DNA from: Azospirillum sp. 412522
GTDB taxonomy: Bacteria > Pseudomonadota > Alphaproteobacteria > Azospirillales > Azospirillaceae
Length of the DNA stretch: 64,000 nt
NCBI RefSeq assembly: GCF_019805165.1
Contig: NZ_RWIJ01000005.1
Location: forward strand, 62,001 to 126,000
Reading direction: 5' to 3'
A program made the position numbers and the translations under genes. This document shows positions 52,930 through 63,843 of the stretch, one piece after another; the first letter of the stretch is position 1; the number at the start of each line of letters is the position of its first letter. The notes under the pieces are model-generated. The model saw nothing but the letters and a program-made list of their open reading frames with translations, made no database searches and was not told the origin of the DNA.

Positions 52930-53723
52930 GCCGAGGATGACCAATTCACGGGAGATCGCGGAGACACCCTTCTACAGGTCTACCCGCGATCAGCAAATCC
53001 GCCCTTCGCCGCCTCTGTGCACCAACGCCCCTCAATGGCGGATTAAACGTCGACTTGACCGCTCAGCTCTCAAGCATACTGGTGAACAAGGCCGATCCAT
53101 TAGTCAGGCATCTGATCATTGAAATTCTGGATCTATGATCAGTAGCGGTAGAACAAGCATGCCTATCACAGCCTCTGCGAAACAAGCTTCGACCGTCGGT
53201 TTAGCCAGATTTTAGGCGGATTTTGATGGGGAGCAGGACAGCAGAAGAAGCACATGCGGACGGGGCGGGGGGGCGCACTTTTTGGTACCGCACTTGGCGA
53301 GCCGCAGCTCACCACGCTTCAAGATTGACAGACGTCATCGCATTATGTAGACCGCAAGCCGAAGCGGCGCGGTCCCAGGTCGGATCCAAACGTGACTGCT
53401 AGTCTAATGCCGAAGTATTTTTGGAGGGTATGAATGGCGCGGATCCATCCATCAAGGAGTTTAGTGAAAAATGCGCAGATGTCGTTGTAATCGGACTCCA
53501 TGGCCTCCTCAGGATCCCTGCGGCAGACAGACCAAGGGTGGCCTCTCAAGTGCCGATTTATGCGGTTAAGGAGGACCCCCAGGCTGCAAAGCCGCGGGAG
53601 CAGTGTCGCATCCAGAATCTTGGCGCCTGAGGCTAGGGCCTGGAGGGTGATGGGGCTTGGCTCCAAGACCGCCCAGTATTTCGGCCTCGCCGGTGTTAGC
53701 TGATTGTTGCGAGAAATCCTGAA
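52930..53723. other. Region without recognised genes
   Basis: Nearly 800 nt between the dead transposase and the MarR-type gene, with lower GC than the steroid island. Open frames exist on both strands, but none shows a recognisable domain, a good ribosome binding site or consistent codon use. A G-run and mixed composition suggest insertion scar or decayed DNA. Confidence 0.4.
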
Positions 53724-54701
53724 ATGATGGTCGATGCCGAATATCTGGATGTGGCAACTGCCACTAGCGCGGTGTCTGCGCTATCCGAACTCTATAATCA
53801 AGGATCATTCCGTCTTCGGCGCTCCCACCAGATCGTCTTGTCAATCTATGCGGAGGAGTGTCGTCCGCTCGAAATTACCGCAACCCAGTTCGTGGTTATG
53901 TTCGCCCTTGATCGGTGTGGTGCAGTCGATCAGATCACGCTTGCACGCTTGCTTGGACTTGACCGTTCAACGACGGGACTGGTGACGAGCTTGCTCGAGA
54001 CCCGCGGCATTCTCAGGCGTGACAAGGACACGGCTGATCGGCGTCGGCAAATCTCAAAGCTGACGGATTTCGGCCGGGACACGCTTGCAGCCGTCATGCC
54101 CTTCAGATGGCGTGCCATGGAACGCTTCCTGGAACCTCTTTCCTCCGCAGAGCGCTTTGCTCTGTCCGGATTGCTGCGTCGTTTCGTGATCCACTTCGCC
54201 CCAGAATTTGCTTCTAAGACCGAGTCTCAATATTCCGGGAAACTTGAAGACCTCTATTCGCGCCATGGCTTCTTGATTCGGAAATCCCATCAGATTTCTG
54301 CATCGATCCTGGAAGAGGAGTGCGGCGCGCTCGATCTGACAGCAAGTCAGTTTGGCGTGCTCTACGCTCTGAATGCATCTCCGGGCATCGATCAGATAAC
54401 GCTTGGCGGCCTTTTGGGACTTGATCGTTCGAACACTGCGCTCGTCGTGTCCTTGCTCGAGGAGAAGGGACTGGTGGTTCGTGACCACGATCCTTTGGAT
54501 CGACGCAGACGGGTTCTGGCGCTCTCCGACAGTGGCCAAGTTCAACTTGCGAAGGCAAAGCCATTGGCACAAAGAGCTGCGGAGCGATTGAACGCCCCGT
54601 TTCTTGACGCCGAGTCTCAGGCGCTCTCGCTGCTTCTGGATCGACTTCTAACGCACCACAATGCCGTAGTCCGTGTTCCCCTCATGCCGTCCGTTTCATG
54701 A
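53724..54701 (+). CDS. Double MarR-domain regulator
   Basis: One 325 aa polypeptide with two MarR-type winged-helix domains. The first (about 20-165) contains RRSHQIVLSIYAEECRPLEI and LLGLDRSTTGLVTSLLETRG with wing DKDTADRRRQISKL. The second (about 175-315) repeats this order with RKSHQISASILEEECGALDL and LLGLDRSNTALVVSLLEEKG with DHDPLDRRRRVLAL. MarR proteins are normally about 150 aa homodimers; this looks like an in-frame tandem duplication, so the chain may act as a covalent dimer. Codon use is more relaxed (lower GC) than in the steroid genes, as in the PBP2 gene that follows. Confidence 0.88.
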   Translation: MMVDAEYLDVATATSAVSALSELYNQGSFRLRRSHQIVLSIYAEECRPLEITATQFVVMFALDRCGAVDQITLARLLGLDRSTTGLVTSLLETRGILRRDKDTADRRRQISKLTDFGRDTLAAVMPFRWRAMERFLEPLSSAERFALSGLLRRFVIHFAPEFASKTESQYSGKLEDLYSRHGFLIRKSHQISASILEEECGALDLTASQFGVLYALNASPGIDQITLGGLLGLDRSNTALVVSLLEEKGLVVRDHDPLDRRRRVLALSDSGQVQLAKAKPLAQRAAERLNAPFLDAESQALSLLLDRLLTHHNAVVRVPLMPSVS

Positions 54702-54925
54702 TCAACGGCCTCCAGTGATTGCAAGAAGGCTGAGACTTGGCGCAGCCACCACGATAAGTCGGGCGCAGGACTGCGGCTTTCGTCCACCATCAACCTTAGC
54801 CCACTTCATCGCGCACTATTCTCCGAGGCCAACGACCATGCCGTTGGGCTGATCGCGTGATGCCGCGCGTATAAATCGCGCAATGAGTGTAATTCTTATA
54901 CCGACTGACAACCCCAAGGTACCCA

Positions 54926-56602
54926 ATGTCTGGCAATACCGTAGAGTGGCCGGAGCCCTCTTCCCAGCACCACCATCCCATCAAATCGCGCGCCGAAGAG
55001 GCGCTTGAGCTTTCACGGCGACGGTTGCTGGTTGTGGCGGCTCTGACCGCGGCTACATTCGGGGCCATTGGTGTACGGGCAGCTACGGTCATGCTCAGCC
55101 CGCAGGAGCTTAAGCAGCCAACGCCATCCTTGGCATTTCGGCCGAGACGCGCTGACATCGTCGATCGCCATGGAAACGTGGTGGCAACCTCTCTTCCCGT
55201 TGTGTCCCTATCGGCGGACCCGGCGCTGATCCAACAGCCTGAAGCTTTGGTGGCCGGCCTGCTCACCATCTTACCCGACCTCTCCCATGAAGAACTTCTG
55301 AAGGACTTTCGCAGCTCGAAGCGCTTTGTCTGGGTTCGGCGCCATCTCAGCCCGAAGCTGCATCAGGCCGTTTTGAGGTTGGGCTCTCCCGCCTTGAGTT
55401 TCGTTGAGGATCAATGGCGCGCATATCCCACGTCTCAACTGGTCAGCCATATTGTCGGTCTTTCCGGCAGCGATGGTACAGGCTTGCGAGGGATTGAGAG
55501 GACATTCAATGAAAGGCTGACAACGGACCCGGAGGCTCTGACTCTCTCCATTGATCTTCGGATTCAACATATCGTCCACAGGATCTTAAAAGAGGCCGTT
55601 GAGGAGTTTCGTGCGATCGGCGCCGGAGCTCTGGTAATGGACGTCAACACGGGAGAGCTTCTGTCCCTGGCATCTCTTCCGGACTTCAATCCGAACGCGC
55701 CGAAGGATCAAAACGACCCTGCCTATTTTAATATCATGACGCTCGGGACCTACGAAATGGGTTCTGTCTTCAAAATCTTCAACTCGGCAATGGCGCTCGA
55801 TTCCGGCCGTATCCGCATGAGCGATACCTTTGATCCAACCAAGCAAATCCGCATCGGCAGTCATGTCATTCATGATGATCACCCGATGAAGCATCCTATG
55901 TCCGTTGCCGAAATTTTCCAACACAGCTCAAATATTGGATCAATCCAAATCGCTATGAAAATGGGTATTGATGCCCAACGCGAGTTTCTCGGTCGATTGG
56001 GTTTGCTGCAAAAAAGCCCCATTGAACTGCCGGAAGTTGGCGCTCCGCTCCTTCCCCGTCCTTGGCGCGAGGTGAATTCCTGGACCATTTCCTATGGCCA
56101 TGGGATCGCTGTGAGCCCACTCCAGGTCGCGACTGCAGCAGCCGCGGTCATCAACGGCGGCGTGCTTTATCCTCCGACGCTGATTAAACAGCCTCCGGGT
56201 GGAGCGCCAACAGGCAAGCGCGTTCTGTCACCACAAGCGTCAGACGCCATGCGGCGGCTGTTCCGCCTTGTCGTCACCAGCGGCACCGGAAAACTTGCAG
56301 GCGTGCCGGGATATATCGTGGGTGGCAAAACCGGAACTGCCGACAAACTCAAAGGTGGAGCTTACGGGAAGCACTCCAACCTCGCGTCCTTCGTTGGCGC
56401 CTTTCCGATGCACAACCCGCGTTATCTCGTGATGGTAACGATCGACGAACCGCACGGTACTGCGAAGACTTATGGGTTCGCCACTGCCGGTTTCACCGCA
56501 GCGCCGGTGGCTGGCCGCATCATTCGTGAAGTCGGAGCTGTTTTGGGCGTTCCGCGGGCGAACGAAGACTCTCCGGAAATCCACAAAATTCTTGACGTTT
56601 AA
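54926..56602 (+). CDS. Penicillin-binding protein 2/FtsI-type transpeptidase
   Basis: Class B PBP of 558 aa. Short cytoplasmic tail, membrane anchor about 32-52 (RRRLLVVAALTAATFGAIGV), a dimerisation domain with RPRRADIVDRHGNVVATSLP, and the transpeptidase triads Ser280-x-x-Lys283 (MGSVFKIF), Ser334-Ser-Asn336 (HSSNIGS) and Lys468-Thr-Gly470. AAGG 7 nt upstream supports ATG 54926. It cross-links septal peptidoglycan. It is outside a division cluster, next to a PBP1A gene, and its codon use is visibly less GC-biased; this is probably an extra, acquired copy. The active-site residues are intact. Confidence 0.92.
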   Translation: MSGNTVEWPEPSSQHHHPIKSRAEEALELSRRRLLVVAALTAATFGAIGVRAATVMLSPQELKQPTPSLAFRPRRADIVDRHGNVVATSLPVVSLSADPALIQQPEALVAGLLTILPDLSHEELLKDFRSSKRFVWVRRHLSPKLHQAVLRLGSPALSFVEDQWRAYPTSQLVSHIVGLSGSDGTGLRGIERTFNERLTTDPEALTLSIDLRIQHIVHRILKEAVEEFRAIGAGALVMDVNTGELLSLASLPDFNPNAPKDQNDPAYFNIMTLGTYEMGSVFKIFNSAMALDSGRIRMSDTFDPTKQIRIGSHVIHDDHPMKHPMSVAEIFQHSSNIGSIQIAMKMGIDAQREFLGRLGLLQKSPIELPEVGAPLLPRPWREVNSWTISYGHGIAVSPLQVATAAAAVINGGVLYPPTLIKQPPGGAPTGKRVLSPQASDAMRRLFRLVVTSGTGKLAGVPGYIVGGKTGTADKLKGGAYGKHSNLASFVGAFPMHNPRYLVMVTIDEPHGTAKTYGFATAGFTAAPVAGRIIREVGAVLGVPRANEDSPEIHKILDV

Positions 56603-56639
56603 CCTGCCATCGAGGCGTCTCAGGATCCAGGTATTGACT

Positions 56640-59174
56640 ATGCGCTTTGTGCTTTCAGTGGTGAGTTCGCTGTGCATTTTGATGCTTGTCGGGTTGGCTG
56701 GCTTCGTTTGGGTAGTGGGCCACTACAGCGAAGGGCTCCCCGACTACACCAAGCTGGCCAATTACGAGCCGCCGGTGACCACGCGCATCTATGCCGGCGA
56801 CGGGCGCCTGATGGCCGAATTCGCGTCGGAACGGCGCATCTTCGTGCCGATCGACGCCATGCCGCGCATGGTCATGAACGCGTTCATGGCGGCCGAGGAC
56901 AAGAATTTCTACGGCCACCAGGGCGTCGATCCCATCGGCATCCTGCGCGCGATCCTGACCAACATCGAGAATTTCGGCCGCGAGCGCCGGCCGGTGGGCG
57001 CCAGCACGATCACGCAGCAGGTCGCCAAGAACATGCTGCTGACCAACGAGGTGTCGTTCGCCCGCAAGATCAAGGAAGCGATCCTGGCGGTCCGCATCGA
57101 GCGGGCCTTCACCAAGGACCGCATCATCGAGCTGTATCTGAACGAAATCTTCCTGGGCAACCGCTCCTACGGTGTGGCCGCGGCGGCGCTGAACTACTTC
57201 AACAAGGCGCTGGATGAGCTGAGCATCGAGGAGGTCGCCTTCCTGGCGGCCCTGCCCAAGGCGCCGTCCAACTACAACCCCGACCGCCAGCATGACGCCG
57301 CTGTCGCCCGCCGCAACTGGGTGATCGGCCGCATGGCGGAGGATGGCTACATCACGCCGGAGGAGGCGAAGGCTGCCCAGGGGCGCCCGCTGGTCACCCG
57401 CAAGCGCGACGAGCAGGAGGTCGTGACCTCCGAATATTTCGCCGAGGAGATCCGGCGCGAGCTGGTGAAGCTCTATGGCGAACAGGCGCTGTACGAGGGC
57501 GGGCTGTCGGTTCGCGCCTCGATGGACCCGGTGCTGCAGGCCACCGCCACCAAGGCGCTGCGCGACGGGCTGATCGCCTACGACCGCCGCCATGGCTGGC
57601 GCGGCCCGGTCGCCAAGATGGAGAATTTCGACAACTGGCCGAAGAAGCTGGCCGCCATGCCGCCGCCCGCGGGCTCCGAGGGCTGGAAGCTGGCGGTGGT
57701 GCTGAAGGACGATCAGGCGGATGGGCTCGACATCGGCGTGGCCGACGGCACCCGCGGCCGCATCCCGCTGTCCGAGCTGCGCTGGGCCCGCGCCTCCAAG
57801 GACGGCGACGTCGCCGGCCCGGCGATCCGCAAGCCGTCCGACGTCGCCAAGCTGGGCGACATCCTGCTGGTCGAGGCGGTGAGCGGCCCGCCGGCCAAGG
57901 ACGAGGACGAGAAACCGGCCAGGAAGAACGACAAGTCCGCCGCGAAGGAACTGCCGCCGGGCAGCTACGGCCTGCGCCAGATCCCGCAGGTGCAGGGCGG
58001 TCTGGTGGCGCTCGACCCGCACACCGGCCGCGTGCTGGCGATGGTCGGCGGCTTCTCTCCGGCGATGAGCGTGTTCAACCGCGCCACCCAGGCGCTGCGC
58101 CAGCCCGGTTCGTCCTTCAAGCCCTTCGTCTACCTGACGGCGCTGAACCAGGGCTTCACCCCGTCGTCGCTGGTGATGGACGCCCCCTTCTCCTTCGATC
58201 CGGGCGGCGGGCAGCCGGTCTGGCGGCCTGAGAACTACAGCCACGAATTCTATGGCCCGACCCCGCTGCGCGTCGGCATCGAGAAGTCGCGCAACGTCAT
58301 GACCGTCCGCCTCGCCCAGCAGATCGGCATGGACAAGGTCAAGGCGCTGGTCGAGAAGTTCGGCATAGTCGACAATCTCCAGCCCTATCTGCCGATGTCG
58401 CTGGGCGCCGGCGAGACGACCGTGCTGCGGCTCGCCACCGCCTACGCCATGCTGGACAACGGCGGCAAGCGGGTGGTGCCGACCTTCATCGACCGGGTGC
58501 AGGACCGCACCGGCAAGACCGTCTTCCGCCACGACAACCGCGCGTGCGAGGGCTGCACCAACGTCAGCTGGAAGGACGGCATGGCCGTCCCCGCCGTGCC
58601 CGACACCCGCGAGCAGGTGAACGACCCGCGCACCACCTACCAGATCGTCTCGATCCTGGAGGGCGTGGTGCAGCGCGGCACCGCGGCGGCGCTGAAGTCC
58701 CTGGGCAAGCCGCTGGCCGGCAAGACCGGAACCACCAACGACAGCCACGACGCCTGGTTCATGGGCTTCTCGCCCGATCTGGTGGTCGGCACCTACATCG
58801 GCTTCGACCAGCCGCGCTCGCTGGGACCAAGAGAGAGCGGGACATCCGTGGCGGTACCGGTGGCGAAACAGATGATCGCCGAGGCGCTGAAGGATAAGCC
58901 GGCGACGCCGTTCCGCGTCCCGCCCGGCCTACGCCTCGTCCGCGTCAACCCGGCCAACGGCCAGCTGGCCCAGTTCGGCGACAACCGCGCCATCTGGGAA
59001 GCCTTCCTGCCGGGCACTGAACCCAACCCGGACCAGCCACAGGAGGTGTTAGATGATGCATCATCGCCCATCAGAATCCCTGATGGGTTGGAAACCCACA
59101 AAGGCGTACGTGGGCTGGTTGACCCTACGATGACTCGCTCGGCGCCTTCAGAGGGGACTGGTGGACTGTATTAG
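56640..59174 (+). CDS. Penicillin-binding protein 1A (bifunctional)
   Basis: Class A PBP of 844 aa with an N-terminal anchor (5-28), a GT51 glycosyltransferase domain (catalytic Glu86 in AAEDKNFYGHQG; STITQQVAKNMLLTNE; RIIELYLNEIFLGNRSYGVA) and a transpeptidase domain (Ser491-x-x-Lys494 in GSSFKPFVY, KSRN, GKTGTTND). It starts 37 nt after the PBP2 stop. The first roughly 30 codons and the last roughly 45 codons have AT-tolerant codon use, while the middle is strongly GC-biased like core genes, so the gene looks mosaic. An ATG at 56640 gives a normal anchor; the frame is open further upstream inside the PBP2 gene. Confidence 0.93.
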   Translation: MRFVLSVVSSLCILMLVGLAGFVWVVGHYSEGLPDYTKLANYEPPVTTRIYAGDGRLMAEFASERRIFVPIDAMPRMVMNAFMAAEDKNFYGHQGVDPIGILRAILTNIENFGRERRPVGASTITQQVAKNMLLTNEVSFARKIKEAILAVRIERAFTKDRIIELYLNEIFLGNRSYGVAAAALNYFNKALDELSIEEVAFLAALPKAPSNYNPDRQHDAAVARRNWVIGRMAEDGYITPEEAKAAQGRPLVTRKRDEQEVVTSEYFAEEIRRELVKLYGEQALYEGGLSVRASMDPVLQATATKALRDGLIAYDRRHGWRGPVAKMENFDNWPKKLAAMPPPAGSEGWKLAVVLKDDQADGLDIGVADGTRGRIPLSELRWARASKDGDVAGPAIRKPSDVAKLGDILLVEAVSGPPAKDEDEKPARKNDKSAAKELPPGSYGLRQIPQVQGGLVALDPHTGRVLAMVGGFSPAMSVFNRATQALRQPGSSFKPFVYLTALNQGFTPSSLVMDAPFSFDPGGGQPVWRPENYSHEFYGPTPLRVGIEKSRNVMTVRLAQQIGMDKVKALVEKFGIVDNLQPYLPMSLGAGETTVLRLATAYAMLDNGGKRVVPTFIDRVQDRTGKTVFRHDNRACEGCTNVSWKDGMAVPAVPDTREQVNDPRTTYQIVSILEGVVQRGTAAALKSLGKPLAGKTGTTNDSHDAWFMGFSPDLVVGTYIGFDQPRSLGPRESGTSVAVPVAKQMIAEALKDKPATPFRVPPGLRLVRVNPANGQLAQFGDNRAIWEAFLPGTEPNPDQPQEVLDDASSPIRIPDGLETHKGVRGLVDPTMTRSAPSEGTGGLY

Positions 59175-59186
59175 AGTTTGTCTGGT

Positions 59187-59588
59187 TTAAGTAGAAGCGT
59201 ATCCTGCATGTCGGATGTATGCGGCGCACTCGTGAGGCTGGAAGTGGTCCAGCAGGTTTCCGATGCGCCGCCATACGGCTTCGATTGTCCTTTCCTCGGC
59301 TTTCCGGACCAAGGCCTTGAGCTTTGCGAACATCATCTCGATGGGATTGAGATCGGGACTGTAGGCCGGCAGGAAGAGCAGATGGGCGCCGACATTCCGT
59401 ATGGCATTGCGTGCCGCGGCTCCTTTGTGACTGCCCAGGTTGTCGAGAACGACGACATCGCCCGGCGCCAGGGTAGGCACCAGGAATTGCTCGACCCAGG
59501 CCGTAAACATGGCCCCGTTGCTCGGTCCATCCAGGACCAGAGGAGCCACGATCCTGTCGTGACGCAGGCCCGCCAGGAAAGTCAGCGT
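59187..59588 (-). pseudogene. IS630-family transposase, 5'-truncated
   Basis: C-terminal part of an IS630-type DDE transposase (VVVLDNLGSHKGAAARNAIR, LLFLPAYSPDLNPIEMMFAK). The upstream portion is absent: the reading frame runs in from 59588 (TLTFLAGLRHDRIVAP) where it meets IS3-element end sequence. It ends 12 nt from the PBP1A stop. The N-terminal part is not found beyond the IS3 element, so it was deleted rather than merely interrupted. Confidence 0.85.
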
Positions 59589-59655
59589 TGAACCGCGCCG
59601 AGTTTTCCGGAGGCCATTTGTGTTGAGTTACGCCGCGATGGCGACGTCCTCGGTT
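59589..59655 (-). repeat. Inverted remnant of the right end of the neighbouring IS3 element
   Basis: These 67 nt are close to the reverse complement of the last bases of the intact IS3 element (about 60913-60979), including the terminal repeat (TGAACCGCGCCG, then TTTTCCGGAGGCC), the ATTTG-TTGAGT-ACGCCGC stretch and GACGTCCTCGGTTTG. They directly abut the left end of the intact copy, so the two copies lay in opposite orientation. Confidence 0.85.
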
Positions 59656-59708
59656 TGAACCGCGCCGGGTTTTCCGGAGGCCCCATTTCCTGAGAGGATG
59701 GGGTCATC

Positions 59709-60940
<1,232 letters not shown>

Positions 60941-60992
60941 CTCAAGCCAAATGGCCTCCGGGAAACCCGGCGCGGTTCACATTCTCCCGTTG

Positions 60993-62636
60993 CTACATGC
61001 CCGCATAGTTGGGGCCGCCTCCACCCTCCGGGACCACCCAATTGATGTTCTGAGTCGGGTCCTTGATGTCGCAGGTCTTGCAATGCACGCAGTTCTGCGC
61101 GTTGATCTGCAGGCGCGGGCTGGCGCCGTCCACGTTGCGCACGATCTCGTACACGCCGGCCGGGCAATAGCGCTGCTCCGGTGCATCGTACAGCGCCAGA
61201 TTGACGCTGATCGGCACCGACTTGTCCGTCAGCGTGAGATGCGCCGGTTGGTCTTCCTCATGATTGGTGTTCGACAGGTATACCGAGGAGAGCCGGTCGA
61301 AGGTCAGCTTGCCATCCGGCTTTGGGTACTCGATCTTCGGCGCCTCGCCAGCCTTCTTCAGCGTGGTGTGGTCAGGGTGCTTGTTGTGCAGTGTCCATGG
61401 CGACTTGCCTTTGGTCGCCGTCTCATACACCGCGTTCGCCAGACCCGCCCACAGCCCTTTCTGAAAGCCCGGACGGATGTTGCGCACGGCATGCAGCTCC
61501 GACCATAGCCAGGAATTTTTCAATCTCTGCGGATATCCGGTAACCTCGCGTCTGTTGTCGCCATCGGTCAAGTGGTCGAACACCGCCTCGGCCGCCACCA
61601 TGCCGGACTTCATGGCGGTGTGGTTGCCCTTGATCTTCGGCACGTTCAGGAATCCCGCGGTGTCGCCTACCAGCAGACCGCCGGGGAAGGTCAGCTTCGG
61701 AATCGACTGGAAACCTCCCTCCGACAGCGTGCGGGCGCCGTAGGCAATGCGCCGGCCGCCTTCGAAGGTCGGACGGATCACCGGGTGCGTCTTGTAGCGT
61801 TGGAACTCCTCAAAAGGGCTCAGATGCGGGTTCTTGTAGTCAAGCCCGATGACAAAGCCCACCGACACTAGGTTGTCGTTCAGGTGGTAAAGGAAAGAGC
61901 CGCCATAGGTCTTCGGGTCCAGCGGCCAGCCCAGGGTGTGTTCGATCCGGCCGGGGTTCGATTTGGCTGGATCGATCTCCCACAGTTCCTTGATGCCGAT
62001 GCCGTAGGTCTGCGGATCGACGCCGTCCTGCAGGTTGAAGCGCGCCATCAGCGCTTTGGTGAGCGATCCGCGGCAGCCCTCGGCAAATATCGTCTGGCGC
62101 GCATGCAGCTCGACGCCCGGCGTGTGGTTGCCGGTTGGCGCACCATTCTTGCCGATGCCCATGTCGCCGGTGGCGACACCCTTCACCGCGCCGGTGTCGT
62201 CATAGAGCACCTCGGCGCCCGCGAAGCCGGCGTAGATCTCCACTCCCAGTTCCTCGGCCTGCTGACCAAGCCAGCGGCCCAGGTTGCCCAGGCTGATGAT
62301 ATAGTTGCCGCTGTTATGCATCTGCGGTGGGGTGGGCAGGCGGAGCGCTTTTGTCGGCGTCAGGAAGAGGAAGCGGTCCTCCTTGGCCGGCGTGTTCAGC
62401 GGCGCGCCCCTGCCGCGCCAGTCGGGAATCAGCTCATCCAGCGCGTGCGGCTCGAACACGGCGCCAGAAAGCAGATGCGCGCCAACTTCCGAACCTTTCT
62501 CGATGACGCAGACCGAGAGTTCCTTGCCCGTTTCCGTCGCCAACTGCTTCAGACGGATGGCGGCGGACAGACCGGACGGCCCGGCGCCTACGACGAGAAT
62601 GTCGTATTCCATCACCTCGCGCGGTTCACGCTCCAT
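60993..62636 (-). CDS. Electron transfer flavoprotein-ubiquinone oxidoreductase
   Basis: Membrane-associated enzyme of 547 aa that moves electrons from ETF to ubiquinone. FAD motif [19 protein letters not shown], the [14 protein letters not shown] segment, the quinone-side region and the C-terminal [4Fe-4S] ligands: Cys in RYCPAGVYE and [19 protein letters not shown]. It provides the respiratory exit for all acyl-CoA dehydrogenases of the steroid island and ordinary beta-oxidation. It is near 3-hydroxyacyl-CoA dehydrogenase and etfA on the same strand, a typical core alphaproteobacterial grouping. Confidence 0.96.
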   Translation of the reverse strand: MEREPREVMEYDILVVGAGPSGLSAAIRLKQLATETGKELSVCVIEKGSEVGAHLLSGAVFEPHALDELIPDWRGRGAPLNTPAKEDRFLFLTPTKALRLPTPPQMHNSGNYIISLGNLGRWLGQQAEELGVEIYAGFAGAEVLYDDTGAVKGVATGDMGIGKNGAPTGNHTPGVELHARQTIFAEGCRGSLTKALMARFNLQDGVDPQTYGIGIKELWEIDPAKSNPGRIEHTLGWPLDPKTYGGSFLYHLNDNLVSVGFVIGLDYKNPHLSPFEEFQRYKTHPVIRPTFEGGRRIAYGARTLSEGGFQSIPKLTFPGGLLVGDTAGFLNVPKIKGNHTAMKSGMVAAEAVFDHLTDGDNRREVTGYPQRLKNSWLWSELHAVRNIRPGFQKGLWAGLANAVYETATKGKSPWTLHNKHPDHTTLKKAGEAPKIEYPKPDGKLTFDRLSSVYLSNTNHEEDQPAHLTLTDKSVPISVNLALYDAPEQRYCPAGVYEIVRNVDGASPRLQINAQNCVHCKTCDIKDPTQNINWVVPEGGGGPNYAGM

Positions 62637-62681
62637 ATCTATCGACCTCCTATGCGCAGGGCGCGCAAGATGCGGATGTTG

Positions 62682-62849
62682 CTAGTCCGCCAACGCGGCG
62701 TACGGCGCAATGCTGTGCACAGATTGCTCATGAAGAGCGTCGCCGGCGGTCGCAGTTTGCTCCGCTGAAACGGCGCCGAGGTCATGCAGGCTGAAAACGG
62801 CCGCAGGATTGATGTCGCTGAACGCCAGGCAATCTTCAAACGTGAGCAT
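62682..62849 (-). CDS. Small hypothetical protein (55 aa)
   Basis: A 55-codon ORF in the 232-nt gap between the hydroxyacyl-CoA dehydrogenase and ETF-QO genes, starting MLTFEDCLAFSDINPAAVF. Its N-terminus resembles the small ORF at 7-162. AGGAG lies upstream at a long spacing. The C-terminal part has low similarity to anything I know. It could be a truncated member of a small Rhodospirillales protein family. Confidence 0.4.
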   Translation of the reverse strand: MLTFEDCLAFSDINPAAVFSLHDLGAVSAEQTATAGDALHEQSVHSIAPYAALAD

Positions 62850-62868
62850 CGTTTTGTTTCCGTTTCTC

Positions 62869-63747
62869 CTAGCGTGACGGAATCGGAGGATTATGTGAGT
62901 AGTCGTAGAAGCCGCGGCCGACCTTGCGGCCGATCCATCCGGCTTCGACATACTTCACCAGCAACGGGCAGGGGCGGTACTTGCTGTCGGCCAGCCCCTC
63001 GTACAGCACCTGCATGATGCCGAGACAGGTGTCCAGGCCGATGAAGTCTGCCAGCTCCAGCGGACCCATTGGGTGATTGGCCCCTAGCTTCAACGCGGTA
63101 TCGATGTCTTTGACGCTGCCGACGCCCTCATAAAGGGTGTAGACGGCCTCGTTGATCATCGGCAGCAGGACGCGGTGGACGATGAAGGCCGGGAAGTCTT
63201 CGGCGACTGCGGCGGTCTTTCCGATCCTTGTGGTCAGATCGGAGATGGCGGCAAACGTCTCCTCGTCAGTCGCGATGCCGCGGATCAGTTCGACCAACGG
63301 CATCGCCGGCACCGGGTTCATGAAGTGCATGCCCATGAACTTTGACGGTCGGTCGGTGGAGGCGGCCAGATGGGTGACAGACATCGAGGAGGTGTTGGTG
63401 ACGATCAGGGACTCAGCCTTCAGATGCTGAGCCAGAGCCCTGAAGATCCCGCGCTTGACCTGCTCATTCTCGGTGACGGCCTCGATCACCAGATCGGCGT
63501 CGGCGACCACCGGCAGGTCGGTGCCGGTCGAGATGCGGGCCAATGCCGCGGCTTTATCGGCTGCGTGCAGCAGTCCCTTGCGGACCGAGCGATCCAGGGT
63601 CTCAGCGATGACGGTTATGGCTTCGGCAAGCGCGTCCTCGCTGGTGTCGCACAGAACGACATCAAGGCCGGATTGGGCGCAGGCGTATGCAATGCCGCTG
63701 CCCATTCGACCGGCACCGACGATGCCAACCGTCCTGATCGTGACCAT
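62869..63747 (-). CDS. 3-hydroxybutyryl-CoA dehydrogenase
   Basis: NAD-dependent dehydrogenase of 292 aa. It has the Rossmann start IRTVGIVGAGRMGSGIAYAC, the SSMSVTHLA block, the catalytic His-Glu region (GMHFMNPVPAMPLVELI), and C-terminal NHPMGPLELADFIGLDTCLG. Function: (S)-3-hydroxyacyl-CoA to 3-oxoacyl-CoA, in beta-oxidation or polyhydroxybutyrate turnover. ATG at 63747 (MVTIRTV) has AAGGA 6 nt upstream; the upstream 15 codons are unlikely to be used. It follows etfA by about 96 nt. Confidence 0.95.
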   Translation of the reverse strand: MVTIRTVGIVGAGRMGSGIAYACAQSGLDVVLCDTSEDALAEAITVIAETLDRSVRKGLLHAADKAAALARISTGTDLPVVADADLVIEAVTENEQVKRGIFRALAQHLKAESLIVTNTSSMSVTHLAASTDRPSKFMGMHFMNPVPAMPLVELIRGIATDEETFAAISDLTTRIGKTAAVAEDFPAFIVHRVLLPMINEAVYTLYEGVGSVKDIDTALKLGANHPMGPLELADFIGLDTCLGIMQVLYEGLADSKYRPCPLLVKYVEAGWIGRKVGRGFYDYSHNPPIPSR

Positions 63748-63843
63748 GTCGACGTCCTTGATAAAGAAGCCGGGCACGCGTGCCCGGCTCAAGTCTCGCG
63801 CTCGGACAGGGAGGAGCCTGAACGCGAGGAAACGCAGGAAATA

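Noticed and set aside
53343..53666. 107-codon minus-strand ORF in the gene-poor region
   Set aside because: No ribosome binding site, no recognisable domain and no codon bias; an overlapping plus-strand ORF is equally weak.
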